Shown here in pieces: positions 52,677 to 62,181 of a stretch of 64,000 nucleotides of DNA. This DNA is from Marinilabilia salmonicolor JCM 21150 (lineage in GTDB: Bacteria; Bacteroidota; Bacteroidia; Bacteroidales; Marinilabiliaceae). The notes below the pieces were generated by a model. That model had not been told where the DNA came from. It was given only the letters and a program-made list of their open reading frames with translations, and made no database searches. A program made the position numbers and the translations under genes. Location of the stretch: contig NZ_AJKI01000002.1 of the NCBI RefSeq assembly GCF_000259075.1, positions 434,001 through 498,000 of the forward strand, read 5' to 3'. Numbering within the stretch: the stretch's first letter is position 1; the number at the start of each line of letters is the position of its first letter.

Positions 52677-53780
52677 ATGAAAAAAATATTTCTGATTTTT
52701 ATGTTTTCAATGATCGGTTTTTTGCTTTATGCTCAAAGCTCTGTTTCTGCACGTGACGCTCTGATTGAATATACAGGGCGTATTGATTTTTCAAACCCTG
52801 AGGCTCCTTCTTTTGCCTATTCCGGAGTGAGTATCAGAGCCTGTTTTGATGGAAGCCGTATCATTGGCATACTGGACGATGAGAAAGGGGAAAACTTCTA
52901 CAATGTTATTTTGGACGGTGAAGTGTTACGAACAATTCACACTGCTAAAGGGAAACATGCTTATGTATTGGCTGAAGGACTGACCGCGACAAATCACGAG
53001 ATTGAACTCTTTAAACGCACGGAAGTCAGCTTTGGCAAATCAACCTTCAGAGGTTTTGAACTGGAATCCGGTGCAACTTTGAAGCCTCTGCTTGCCAAAC
53101 GGGACCGCCTTATTGAGTTTATTGGAAATTCCATCACCTGTGGTTATGGAAACGAAGGACTGAATGGGGAGACTTTTGGGCCGGAGACAGAAAATCACTA
53201 TCTGACTTATGCGGCCATAACTGCCAGGAATTTTAATGCCCGCCATATAGCTGTTTCAAAGTCAGGTATCGGAGTATATCGCAATTATGACGGACCAGCA
53301 GAAGGAAACTCCGATTGTATGACCAATCGTTATGACCGCATATTTTTGTATGAGGATTTTCCTAAATTTGATTTTGCCAGGCAACCCGAAGTGGTTTGCA
53401 TCAATCTTGGGACCAATGATTTTAGCACCATTGGTGGAGATTCAGCCTTATATGTGGATAATTACCTGCGTTTGGTGGATACCATTCAATTCCAATACCA
53501 TCAGCCTCAAATCGTTTGTCTGCTTGGGCCTATGATGAATGGAGATGTTCTGGATGAGGTGAGAGGTTATCTTAAATATATTGTGGAGACGGCCAATGAC
53601 AAAGGAAGGGGCTCCGTCACTTTTTTTGAAATGTCGTCTCAAACCGGGGACCTGGGAATTGGTATTGATTCGCACCCTACCGTGGCCCAGCATCAGAAAA
53701 ATGCGGCTGAACTTACGGCTTATCTTTCTGATCTGATGGGCTGGCCGGTTGTAGTCGATGACTTTTCATCAGGTCAATAG
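52677..53780 (+). CDS. SGNH-type esterase with CE2-like layout
   Basis: 367 residues, secreted (signal KKIFLIFMFSMIGFLLYA). An N-terminal ~100-residue beta-sandwich (YTGRIDFSNPEAPSFAYSGV, then SIRACFDGSRIIGI) precedes the SGNH hydrolase domain: block I EFIGNSITCGYGNEG (Ser), block III NLGTNDFST (Gly/Asn) and block V IDSHPTVAQHQ (Asp and His). Jelly-roll plus SGNH is the arrangement of carbohydrate-esterase family 2 deacetylases. The likely action is O-deacetylation of a polysaccharide. Divergent from a SusR-like regulator that may control it. Start at MKKIFLIFM. Confidence 0.87.
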   Translation: MKKIFLIFMFSMIGFLLYAQSSVSARDALIEYTGRIDFSNPEAPSFAYSGVSIRACFDGSRIIGILDDEKGENFYNVILDGEVLRTIHTAKGKHAYVLAEGLTATNHEIELFKRTEVSFGKSTFRGFELESGATLKPLLAKRDRLIEFIGNSITCGYGNEGLNGETFGPETENHYLTYAAITARNFNARHIAVSKSGIGVYRNYDGPAEGNSDCMTNRYDRIFLYEDFPKFDFARQPEVVCINLGTNDFSTIGGDSALYVDNYLRLVDTIQFQYHQPQIVCLLGPMMNGDVLDEVRGYLKYIVETANDKGRGSVTFFEMSSQTGDLGIGIDSHPTVAQHQKNAAELTAYLSDLMGWPVVVDDFSSGQ

Positions 53781-53906
53781 TTATCACGATAAGATATTAT
53801 TTTTATTTTTTTAATCCAGCCTGACTTATTTATGATTTGGAAGGAGCTTGTACAGCTTATTACAATTAATTCATGGATAAATCAGCCTAAAAGGAACTCT
53901 GTCCCT

Positions 53907-56900
53907 ATGAAAATTTTTACTTCGCTGGCGTCAATACTGATTGCCTCAGTTCTTTTTTTGGGTTGCGAATCTTCTGTTAAAGAAGAAGCTCCCGCGCATT
54001 CCCCATTTCATGCAAAAATCAGTGCATTCACTTCAGGTCAGGTTTCTTCCACCTCTCCTGTGATGGTGGAGTTTTCCTCTCCGGTGGCTAAGGCCGAGGC
54101 CGGCAGCGTTGTGCAGGAAGGAATTGTCAAAATTTCTCCATCAGTAGAAGGTTCAGCGGTTTGGGCCGGTAACCGAACCCTGATTTTTAAACCTGAAGAG
54201 GTGCTGCCTTCCGGAAAGGAGTTTAAGGTTGAAGTAAATCTTCCCAGGTTGTTGCCAGGAGAAAACGAATCCTTTTTCTTCACCTTTCGCACAGTGCAGC
54301 AAAATGCCTGGTTGAGTTTGGAAAATATCCAGCCGGTTTCGGTGACCGAGTATGATTCTTATACAGTCACTGCCCGCGTGGCCCTGGCTGATGTGGCTGA
54401 TGACGAAGTGGTAGAGAAAAATGTAACCGTAACATACGAAGGAGCGGAGTTACACCCTGAATGGACACACATTGATGGCAGAATTCACGAATTGTCTGTG
54501 TCAGGATTGTCACGGGGCCGGTCAGAAAATGATTTATTGATTCAAGTTGCCGAGGGCCCTTTGTCACCTGATGATGATCGGGAGCTGGAGGTTGCTATTC
54601 CTGCGTTGGATGATTTCAAAATTGTTTCAGCACGCATGGAGTCTTCTCCACGAAATGTGATTACGGTGACTTTCAGTGACCCTGTGGACCCGACACAGGA
54701 TGTTTCGGGACTTTTTGTGATGCAGGGAGTGGATCTTGACTGGAATATTCAAAATAATCGGGTGGAACTTTATTCCGGGGAATCTGTTACCGGGAATCAG
54801 ACATTGAAAGTGTTGCCTGATATCAGGAATGCTGCGGGAGCAAAGTTAAACCGACAGGGCGAGTTTACATTCTCCTTTTCCACTGAAGCTCCTCAGGTTG
54901 AATTGCTGGGAGAGGGAACCATAATGCCCTTTTCCGAAGGCTTGTATCTGCCGTTCAGGGGAGTGAGCCTGAAGTCAGTAAAGGTCAGGATTATCAAGAT
55001 CTATGAGCATAACATCGGCCACTTTCTGCAGATTAACCGACTCGGAGGAGAATCTCAGCTAAAACGGGCCGGAAGATTGGTGCACAGGCAAAGCATTGCC
55101 ATTGATAACGATCCAACGCTGGATCTGAACCGTTGGAATACTTTTTCTCTGGATCTCTCTAAATTTGTACAACCAGATCCCGGAGCTATTTACCGTGTGG
55201 AGTTGGGTTTTGAAAAGGAAGATGCCATATATGCCTGTGCCGGTGATGATGAATCGGAATCCGTCATTACGAAAGATCCCGATCCGGATGATGATTTCTG
55301 GGATGAGCCCAATGATTACTATTCCACTTATCCGTATAACTACAGTGCCAATTACAATTGGTACGACAGGGATGATCCGTGTACTGATTCCTATTACACC
55401 CGTCAGCGATGGGTAGCCACCAATGTGCTGGCTTCGAATCTGGGACTGATGGCCAAGCGCGGCAACAATGAAGAAATGTTGGTGACAGTTACCGATTTGC
55501 GCAATGCACAACCGTTAAAAGGTGTCGAGGTGGAGGTGTTTAACTTGCAGATGGTTTCATTAGACGAAGGAATCAGTGATAAAGACGGGTTTGTGCCACT
55601 CACTTTTAAAGAGACGCCATTCTTACTGGTGGCCAAACAAGGTAAACAGCGTGGATATCTTAAACTGAATGAGGGAGAGGCACTGTCGCTGGATCGTTTT
55701 GATGTATCTGGAGAAACCGTTAAGGAAGGCTTGAGGGGGTTCATTTTCGGTGAGCGCGGAGTGTGGCGTCCCGGAGATTCTATTTTTGTCTCTTTCATGC
55801 CTGTAGAGAGTAGCCCCGGAACGTTGCCCTCCAATCATCCGGTGACTTTTGAGCTGACCGACCCGCGCGGACGATTGATTGATCGTCAGGTAAGTACCCA
55901 TCCGGAGAATCTGCTTTATACTTTCAGAACTTCCACTCGCGAGGATGCCCCGACGGGTATGTGGCTGGCACGAATATCCATGGGAGGGGTGCTTTTTGAG
56001 AAAACGTTACGGGTGGAAACGATCAGGCCAAACCGCCTGAAAATACATCTGAACTTTCCGGAAGAGGAACTTCAATCGGGGAAATCTACTGATTTCGATG
56101 TTCATTCCGAGTGGTTGCATGGTTCCCCGGCTTCTGATCTAAGGGCAGATGTGCGCATGACGGTTAAGGAGCGGAAAACCACTTTTCCGGATTATGCAGG
56201 GTATAACTTTGATGATGTCACCCGCAGCCTGGATGCTTCTGAAGTCACTATATTTGAGGGTATTCTCAATGATGAGGGCAATGCTTCTTTCCGGGAAAGA
56301 CTTCCATCTTTTGATCGTGCGCCCGGAAAACTGACGGCCCAACTAACTTCACGTGTTTTCGAAGAAGGAGGTGCGTTTAGTATTGCCTCACAACGAGTTT
56401 CTTTGTCGCCTTTTGAAGTTTATACCGGTATTCGCACTCCTCCGGGGGATGATCGCGGATTGTTGCTTACCGATGAGGATCATACCATTGAGGTTGTTTC
56501 GGTAGATGCTGATGGAAAGCCGGTTGGAGGACAGAATCTGACCTACAGCGTTTATAAAATAGAGTGGCGTTGGTGGTGGGAGAAATCCGATGAAGATCTG
56601 GGACGGTATGTCTCTTTTCATAGCAATAACAGAATTGATAAAGGTATGGTAACTACCTCCGGTAACGGGAAAGCAACTTTTGATATACGCATTAATAAGC
56701 CGGAGTGGGGCCGTTACCTGATAAGGGTTGCCAATGCTGCTTCGGGACACTCTGCTGCTGCCACCGTTCGTGTTGACTGGCCGGGATGGGCCCGGGAATC
56801 CAGAGGGGGAGAAAGTGCGTCAGAGCTCATATTCTCCACCGATAAAAAACGTTACAAAGTTGGTGAGGATGTGGTTGTTTCATTTCCGTCCGGAGATGAA

Positions 56901-59432
56901 GGACGTGCACTGGTTTCTGTGGAAACCGGCACACGTATCCTGAAAAGCTGGTGGATTTCCCCTGAATCCAAAGAGACTCAGTTCTCTTTTAAAGCTACTT
57001 CAGAGATGAGTCCAAATATCTATGTGAGTGTGACTTTGATTCAGCCACATGCACAAACAGGCAATAACAGGCCTATCCGGCTCTACGGGATTGTTCCGGT
57101 GATGATTGAGGATCCGGGAACAAGGCTGGAGCCACAACTTAAAACAAAAGATACATGGCTTCCGGGCAATGAGGCTGAAATAGAGGTGAGTGAAAAGAAC
57201 AATGAAGCCTTTGAGTATGTGGTTGCTGTTGTTGACGAAGGGTTGTTGGATCTTACAGGTTTCAGGACTCCTGATCCCTGGCAAAGGTTCAATGCAAGGC
57301 AGGCATTGGGTATTAAAACCTGGGATTTATACGATGAGGTGATTGGTGCTTTTGGGGGTAAAATTGAGCAGCTGTTCAGTGTGGGAGGTGATGGGGAACT
57401 TTCCGGTGACCGAAGCCAGAATCAAATGCGGCGTTTTGAGCCGATGGTTCGCTTTTTTGGTCCGTTCCATCTGAAGCGGGGATCTGAAAAACACAAATTT
57501 ACCGTTCCTGAATATACCGGCTCCGTGAGGGTGATGGTCATTGGAACAAACGGGATAGCTACCGGCAGTGAGGAGACAACCGTAAAGGTGAAAAAACCTG
57601 TGATGGTGTGGAGTTCTCTGCCACGAGTAATGGGGCCTCAGGAGAAGCTTTGGCTCCCGGTGACAATATTTGTCACTGATGAAAATGTTCGGGATGTAAC
57701 TGTTTCACTGAAGGGCTCAGAGCACTATAAAATATCAGGTAAAGCTACTCAGAATCTGACGTTTGCCAGCCCCGGAGAACAGACTGTTTATTTTGAACTG
57801 AAAACCGGTTCTGTAACCGGAATGTCTCAGCTTGTCATCGCAGCCCAAAGCAGTGGAGGCAAAGATGAAATCACAAAAAATCTGATGATTCGCGTGCCTA
57901 ATCCCCCGGTGACCAGAACTGTTTTTACCAGCCTTAAAGGTAAAGCGTCGGAGTCATTGCAATACGAATTACCCGGCATGTCCGGTACAAATTCCATGCA
58001 GCTGGAGGTAAGCGCCATACCTCCGATGGATCTGACCGCAAGACTCTCTTATTTGCTGGAGTATCCTCATGGTTGTATTGAGCAGATAACTTCCGGAGCT
58101 TTTCCACAGTTGTATCTCAGCAAAATTGTGGAGATGACTGAGGAGCAAAAATCAAGGGCCCGCGAAAATATCGGCAGCGTTTTAGCCCGTTATAGTTCTT
58201 ATCAAACTTCCGAAGGTGGGTTTGCTTACTGGCCCGGCCAGTCTTATTCCAATGAATGGGGATCTTCTTATGCAGGGCATTTTCTTCTGGAAGCAGAAAA
58301 GCAGGGATACATGGTAAAACCAAATGTGAAATCTGCCTGGTTGAAATGGCAAAAGCAGCGGGCAAATGCGTGGTTGCCAAAGTCTGCCGGGGACTATTAT
58401 GCCTCCGAACAGATGCTTCAGGCATATCGCTTATTTACCCTAGCGCTTGCAGGAGAACCGGTAGTGGGTGCCATGAATCGTCTGCGACAAAAGGATAATC
58501 TTGTTTTGCAGGCCCGTTGGTTGTTGGCATCGGCCTATTCTATTTCCGGAATGCAGGAGGTAGCGGGTGAACTGATGGATGGAAGTATTGATTCAGGAGC
58601 GCCAGAGCTTGTGCATCGAACTTATGGTTCCCAACTTCGTGATGAAGCGATATTAATACATACACTGACATTACTCGACAGGAGAGAAACCGCTTTTCCG
58701 CTTGTTAAGGAAGCAGCCGAAAGACTGAGTAGTGAAAGCTGGTACAGTACGCAAACCACAGCTTGGGCATTGATGAGTATTGTTAATTTTGCAGGTCAGC
58801 ATATGGAGGGAGATCCACTGCAATATACCTATAATATTAATCAGGGAAATGAAATGACGGTGGGATCTGAAAAGCCCGTTTCTCTGAGAAATATTGAAGT
58901 AGATGAAACGCTAAAGGGGGTTGTGCAAATAACCAACGACACAGATAACGAGTTGTTTGTAACATTGGTTGTAACCGGCACTCCTGAGGGAATTGATTCT
59001 ACCTCTTTTTCTGAAAACCTTCGCATGGAAACTTCATTTCGGACCATGGATGGCAATCGTATAAAACCCGGAAATATAGAACAGGGTACCGATTTCTTGT
59101 ATGTAGTTCGTGTCAGCAATCCCGGGACAGGGGGTGATATAGAAAATCTGGCACTTACCCGTTTGATTCCGTCAGGATGGGAAATACGGAATACCCGCCT
59201 TGAAGGTAATGCTGTGCACGAAAAGGACATTCCTGATTATCGCGATATCCGGGACGACCGGGTAATGTCGTATTTTGATTTGAATGCCGGCAAAACCAAA
59301 GTGTATGTGGTTGTTGTTCATGCCGCCTTTCCGGGAGAATATTATTTACCACCTGTTAGTTGCGAGGCCATGTACAACCGCAATGTGAGAGCCAGGGTTG
59401 GCGGTTCTGTAGTGAAGGTTATTAAACCGTAA
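53907..59432 (+). CDS. Alpha-2-macroglobulin family lipoprotein with thioester
   Basis: 1841-residue envelope lipoprotein: MKIFTSLASILIASVLFLGC gives a type II signal with LFLGC lipobox. A run of MG (macroglobulin) beta domains follows, with an acidic/aromatic insertion at about residues 450-500, the bait region about 1080-1150, and the thioester motif GCIEQ in LEYPHGCIEQITSG at about residue 1390, then the alpha-helical TED domain and the receptor-like C-terminal domain. Such proteins trap invading proteases. The usual partner PbpC is not next to it. Start at MKIFTS; the upstream in-frame ATG adds 25 residues before the signal. Confidence 0.93.
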   Translation: MKIFTSLASILIASVLFLGCESSVKEEAPAHSPFHAKISAFTSGQVSSTSPVMVEFSSPVAKAEAGSVVQEGIVKISPSVEGSAVWAGNRTLIFKPEEVLPSGKEFKVEVNLPRLLPGENESFFFTFRTVQQNAWLSLENIQPVSVTEYDSYTVTARVALADVADDEVVEKNVTVTYEGAELHPEWTHIDGRIHELSVSGLSRGRSENDLLIQVAEGPLSPDDDRELEVAIPALDDFKIVSARMESSPRNVITVTFSDPVDPTQDVSGLFVMQGVDLDWNIQNNRVELYSGESVTGNQTLKVLPDIRNAAGAKLNRQGEFTFSFSTEAPQVELLGEGTIMPFSEGLYLPFRGVSLKSVKVRIIKIYEHNIGHFLQINRLGGESQLKRAGRLVHRQSIAIDNDPTLDLNRWNTFSLDLSKFVQPDPGAIYRVELGFEKEDAIYACAGDDESESVITKDPDPDDDFWDEPNDYYSTYPYNYSANYNWYDRDDPCTDSYYTRQRWVATNVLASNLGLMAKRGNNEEMLVTVTDLRNAQPLKGVEVEVFNLQMVSLDEGISDKDGFVPLTFKETPFLLVAKQGKQRGYLKLNEGEALSLDRFDVSGETVKEGLRGFIFGERGVWRPGDSIFVSFMPVESSPGTLPSNHPVTFELTDPRGRLIDRQVSTHPENLLYTFRTSTREDAPTGMWLARISMGGVLFEKTLRVETIRPNRLKIHLNFPEEELQSGKSTDFDVHSEWLHGSPASDLRADVRMTVKERKTTFPDYAGYNFDDVTRSLDASEVTIFEGILNDEGNASFRERLPSFDRAPGKLTAQLTSRVFEEGGAFSIASQRVSLSPFEVYTGIRTPPGDDRGLLLTDEDHTIEVVSVDADGKPVGGQNLTYSVYKIEWRWWWEKSDEDLGRYVSFHSNNRIDKGMVTTSGNGKATFDIRINKPEWGRYLIRVANAASGHSAAATVRVDWPGWARESRGGESASELIFSTDKKRYKVGEDVVVSFPSGDEGRALVSVETGTRILKSWWISPESKETQFSFKATSEMSPNIYVSVTLIQPHAQTGNNRPIRLYGIVPVMIEDPGTRLEPQLKTKDTWLPGNEAEIEVSEKNNEAFEYVVAVVDEGLLDLTGFRTPDPWQRFNARQALGIKTWDLYDEVIGAFGGKIEQLFSVGGDGELSGDRSQNQMRRFEPMVRFFGPFHLKRGSEKHKFTVPEYTGSVRVMVIGTNGIATGSEETTVKVKKPVMVWSSLPRVMGPQEKLWLPVTIFVTDENVRDVTVSLKGSEHYKISGKATQNLTFASPGEQTVYFELKTGSVTGMSQLVIAAQSSGGKDEITKNLMIRVPNPPVTRTVFTSLKGKASESLQYELPGMSGTNSMQLEVSAIPPMDLTARLSYLLEYPHGCIEQITSGAFPQLYLSKIVEMTEEQKSRARENIGSVLARYSSYQTSEGGFAYWPGQSYSNEWGSSYAGHFLLEAEKQGYMVKPNVKSAWLKWQKQRANAWLPKSAGDYYASEQMLQAYRLFTLALAGEPVVGAMNRLRQKDNLVLQARWLLASAYSISGMQEVAGELMDGSIDSGAPELVHRTYGSQLRDEAILIHTLTLLDRRETAFPLVKEAAERLSSESWYSTQTTAWALMSIVNFAGQHMEGDPLQYTYNINQGNEMTVGSEKPVSLRNIEVDETLKGVVQITNDTDNELFVTLVVTGTPEGIDSTSFSENLRMETSFRTMDGNRIKPGNIEQGTDFLYVVRVSNPGTGGDIENLALTRLIPSGWEIRNTRLEGNAVHEKDIPDYRDIRDDRVMSYFDLNAGKTKVYVVVVHAAFPGEYYLPPVSCEAMYNRNVRARVGGSVVKVIKP

Positions 59433-59440
59433 AGAATTTA

Positions 59441-59486
59441 ACGGGCAGGTTAAGTTTTATACTTTATTAAACTTTTCTCTGCCCGT
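59441..59486 (+). terminator. Hairpin after the alpha-2-macroglobulin gene
   Basis: ACGGGCAG pairs with CTGCCCGT, with inner AAGTTT/AAACTT. T content after the stem is modest (GTTGGTTTACTTT), so termination is plausible, not certain. Confidence 0.5.
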
Positions 59487-59512
59487 GTTGGTTTACTTTG
59501 AAAGCCAGACCT

Positions 59513-60187
59513 ATGCGATACCTTGATTTTCACACCCATACCTGGCCCCAAGAGACTATTGAAACAGATGCTATTGTCAGTTGTGTTGCTCCGGAGCCGG
59601 TTTGCGAATATAAGGACGGTGTTTTTCTTTCGTATGGAATACATCCCTGGTATATTCAGGGGAATGATCCGAAAAAACTATTGGAGCATGTCAGAGAAGC
59701 CGCTCACTATAATTGGGTGGTTGCTATTGGCGAAGCCGGACTGGATAAGTTAAAGGGGCCACCAATGGATGTCCAGAGACGGTTATTTTGCTGGCAAATA
59801 GAGATCTCTGAAGCTGTGAAGAAGCCCCTTATAATTCACTCTGTAAGAGCGAATAATGAGGTGCTAATGCTTCGAAAAAGCATGAATCCTGCCCAGGCAT
59901 GGGTAATACATGGTTTTAACGGACATCCTCAAGAGATGGAGCAACTGATTAAGGCCGGCTTCTATCTCTCTTTCGGACCCAAAATTCTTTACCCTTCAAA
60001 TAAAGCGACCGAGTCATTTCAACAGGTTCCGGAAGATCGTTTCCTGCTGGAAACGGACCATACCAACAAATCCATCGTGGCTTTGTATGATAAAGCTGCC
60101 GATATCAGGGGGGGCTCTGTTGACGAACTTGGAGAAAATGTACGAAGAAACGCTGTAAAGCTGATTCCTGGTCTTAAAAGAGGTTGA
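59513..60187 (+). CDS. TatD-family metal-dependent hydrolase
   Basis: 224 residues, somewhat shorter than typical TatD (about 260). The N-terminal metal motif HTHTW replaces the usual HxHxD, the active Glu is in AIGEAGLDK, His residues are in IIHSVRA and VIHGFNGHPQEM, and the last Asp in LLETDHTNKS. Probable DNase/3'-5' exonuclease or other phosphoesterase; the shortened N-terminal loop is a family variant seen in Bacteroidota. Start at ATG of MRYLDFHTHT; TTG five codons upstream is possible. Confidence 0.87.
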   Translation: MRYLDFHTHTWPQETIETDAIVSCVAPEPVCEYKDGVFLSYGIHPWYIQGNDPKKLLEHVREAAHYNWVVAIGEAGLDKLKGPPMDVQRRLFCWQIEISEAVKKPLIIHSVRANNEVLMLRKSMNPAQAWVIHGFNGHPQEMEQLIKAGFYLSFGPKILYPSNKATESFQQVPEDRFLLETDHTNKSIVALYDKAADIRGGSVDELGENVRRNAVKLIPGLKRG

Positions 60188-60196
60188 ATCCGTTAC

Positions 60197-60230
60197 TTTG
60201 TCTCGATTTTTTCCTGATTGCTTATCTTTG
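60197..60230 (+). promoter_or_regulatory. Predicted promoter of tcdA
   Basis: TTTG (60197-60200) as -33 and TATCTTTG (60223-60230) as -7 with 22-base spacing, a full Bacteroidota promoter. Leader of about 17 bases. Confidence 0.65.
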
Positions 60231-60252
60231 AAAACATTTTAAAAATATTTTC

Positions 60253-60972
60253 ATGGAGTGGCTGGAACGTACCGAACTGCTTATCGGTAAGGAAAATGTA
60301 ATAAAACTAAACAGGGCTCATGTGCTGGTTGCTGGACTTGGAGGTGTAGGCTCCTGGTGCGCCGAAATGCTGGTGCGTGCAGGAGTTGGTGAACTCACAA
60401 TTATTGACGGGGATGTTGTGCAGCCTTCAAACCGAAACCGACAATTGCCCGCACTGGAAGCTACACAGGGGGTGCCAAAGGCCGATGTGATGGTGGAGCG
60501 GCTAAGAGCAATCAACCCTGAAGTAATTCTTCATTCCAGAAATTATTTTCACACCGGTGAAGATTTCGATGAGTTAATGGAGCATCCTTTTGATTATGTG
60601 GTGGATGCCATCGATTCGCTGAGCCCTAAAGTTTTTCTGATTGTGGCTGCGATGGAGCATCAGCGCCGATTGATCTCCTCCATGGGAGCAGGAGGGAAAA
60701 TGAATCCTGAAAAAGTTGAGATTGTCGATATTAGTAAATCCTATCATTGCAAACTGGCACGTATGGTGCGCAAAAGGTTAACCAAATTTGGTGTTAAGAA
60801 AGGTTTTGATGTTGTATTTAGCTCCGAACCAGTCAGTAAAACAGCCATTGTAGCTACCGAAGGCGAACGTAATAAAATAACTACGGTAGGCACTATTTCT
60901 TATATGCCGGCTCTTTTTGGGATGCTGGCAGCATCGAAGGTGATCAGGGAGTTGACAAAGTCTAGCCAATAA
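60253..60972 (+). CDS. tcdA: tRNA threonylcarbamoyladenosine dehydratase
   Basis: 239-residue ThiF/E1-like enzyme that uses ATP to cyclise t6A37 to ct6A in tRNAs reading ANN codons. Nucleotide motif VLVAGLGGVGSWCAEMLVRA (about 26-45), IIDGDVVQPSNRNRQLPALE, and VVDAIDSLSPK (adenylation Asp). The C-terminal SSMGAGGKMNPEKVEIVDIS is characteristic of TcdA rather than of MoeB/ThiF. Own promoter; stands after TatD. Confidence 0.93.
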   Translation: MEWLERTELLIGKENVIKLNRAHVLVAGLGGVGSWCAEMLVRAGVGELTIIDGDVVQPSNRNRQLPALEATQGVPKADVMVERLRAINPEVILHSRNYFHTGEDFDELMEHPFDYVVDAIDSLSPKVFLIVAAMEHQRRLISSMGAGGKMNPEKVEIVDISKSYHCKLARMVRKRLTKFGVKKGFDVVFSSEPVSKTAIVATEGERNKITTVGTISYMPALFGMLAASKVIRELTKSSQ

Positions 60973-61070
60973 ATAAAAGGGATCCTGTTAGTTACTTCTT
61001 TGCGTTTTAAATATTGTTGCTATTGAAATGCTTCACCAACGTTCAGTTTGATAAAATGTGTTCTGTCCGG

Positions 61071-61143
61071 AACAGATTCTTCGCAGGCTCAGAATGACAC
61101 CCCACAATTTATAATGCCGAGGAGGCAAGACGAAGAATCTGTT
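61071..61143. repeat. Short fold-back repeat upstream of the TauE gene
   Basis: AACAGATTCTTCG (61071-61083) and its exact complement (61131-61143) flank 47 bases starting CAGGCTCAGAATGACACCC. I recall similar AGATTCTTCG...CGAAGAATCT intergenic repeats in other Bacteroidota, but could not search. Confidence 0.6.
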
Positions 61144-61260
61144 GCAGGTTGCTTTTTGATGACACGTTTCAGTCCGACCACACCACGCTCTTTTCCCCAT
61201 GCTCTATGCACCATGCTTCTCCCTTCACGCCCTTTGCTCTTTTTTTAGTTTCTTTGCACC

Positions 61261-62025
61261 ATGATAGAATCGATTATTAATCCATTACATACAAGTTGGG
61301 GAATTTGGTTGGTGACACTATTCAGTGCATGGCTTGTGGGTGTTTCCAAAAGCGGGTTAAAGGGGATTGCGATGGTAACCATTCCATTACTGGCACATTT
61401 TTACGGAGGAATGGCTTCGGCGGGCCTGTTGGTGACATTTCTGGTTTTTGGCGATCTCTTTGCTATTCGTTATTATTACAAAAGTCTGAGGTGGGAACAC
61501 ATCAAAAAACTGTATCCTTATGCATTGGCAGGAATTAGCATCGCACTGCTGGTCGGGGGAGTGATTTCCGATAACCAGTTTCGCAATGTGATCGGAGTTT
61601 CTGTTTTGTTATGTTTGGGTTTGATTTTTTATCGTGACTACTCCGGGGGCTCCGATGGCTTTACCCGGAAAAACTGGTTTGCAAGAATACTTGGAGTGAC
61701 AGGTGGTTTTGCTACTATGATCGGCAATGCAGCAGGCCCTATTTTTAATCTCTACCTGCTTTCCATGCGATTGCCCAAAGAGAGTTTTATCGCCACAGGT
61801 GCGGTTTTTTATCTGAGTCTGAATATCCTGAAAATACCCCTGCACTTTTTCGTTTGGGAGTCTATTTCGATGGAGACCCTTCAGTTGAACTTAGTGATGC
61901 TTCCGGCCGTATGGCTGGGCTCTGTTACCGGGAAATATCTGGTGCGTTTTATTCCCGAAAGGGAATTCCGTATTTTTGTGACAGTGTTGATTGCCCTGTC
62001 TGCGGTGCTGTTGTTCTTTAAATAG
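61261..62025 (+). CDS. TauE/SafE-family sulfite/anion exporter-like protein
   Basis: 254 residues with eight predicted helices in two repeats. Repeat hallmarks are GVSKSGLKGIAMVTIPLLAH and GVTGGFATMIGNAAGPIFNL; FIPEREFRIFVTVLIALSAV near the end is the second-repeat closure. The family moves sulfite, sulfoacetate or other organic anions; no sulfur genes adjoin. The TAG stop overlaps the first bases of a fold-back repeat. Confidence 0.9.
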   Translation: MIESIINPLHTSWGIWLVTLFSAWLVGVSKSGLKGIAMVTIPLLAHFYGGMASAGLLVTFLVFGDLFAIRYYYKSLRWEHIKKLYPYALAGISIALLVGGVISDNQFRNVIGVSVLLCLGLIFYRDYSGGSDGFTRKNWFARILGVTGGFATMIGNAAGPIFNLYLLSMRLPKESFIATGAVFYLSLNILKIPLHFFVWESISMETLQLNLVMLPAVWLGSVTGKYLVRFIPEREFRIFVTVLIALSAVLLFFK

Positions 62026-62147
62026 TGCTTGTCCGAAAAGTTCAATTTCTGCGTTACGCCCTTTCTGAAAACAGTTATTTACGAAAGTAAACGCCTTGAT
62101 TTTCAGAAAGACCAAGCCTTGAATTTGAACTTTTCGAATCAAGCACT
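62024..62147. repeat. Fold-back repeat, family A copy 2
   Basis: 124 bp. AGTGCTTGTCCGAAAAGTTC at the left pairs with GAACTTTTCGAATCAAGCACT at the right; inner CTTTCTGAAAA/TTTTCAGAAAG forms a second stem around a small central hairpin. It shares GCCTTGAATTTGAAC with copy 1. It begins inside the stop codon of the TauE gene. Confidence 0.72.
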
Positions 62148-62181
62148 CGGAAAAACCATAGTTTTCTTGCTGGCACAAAAT

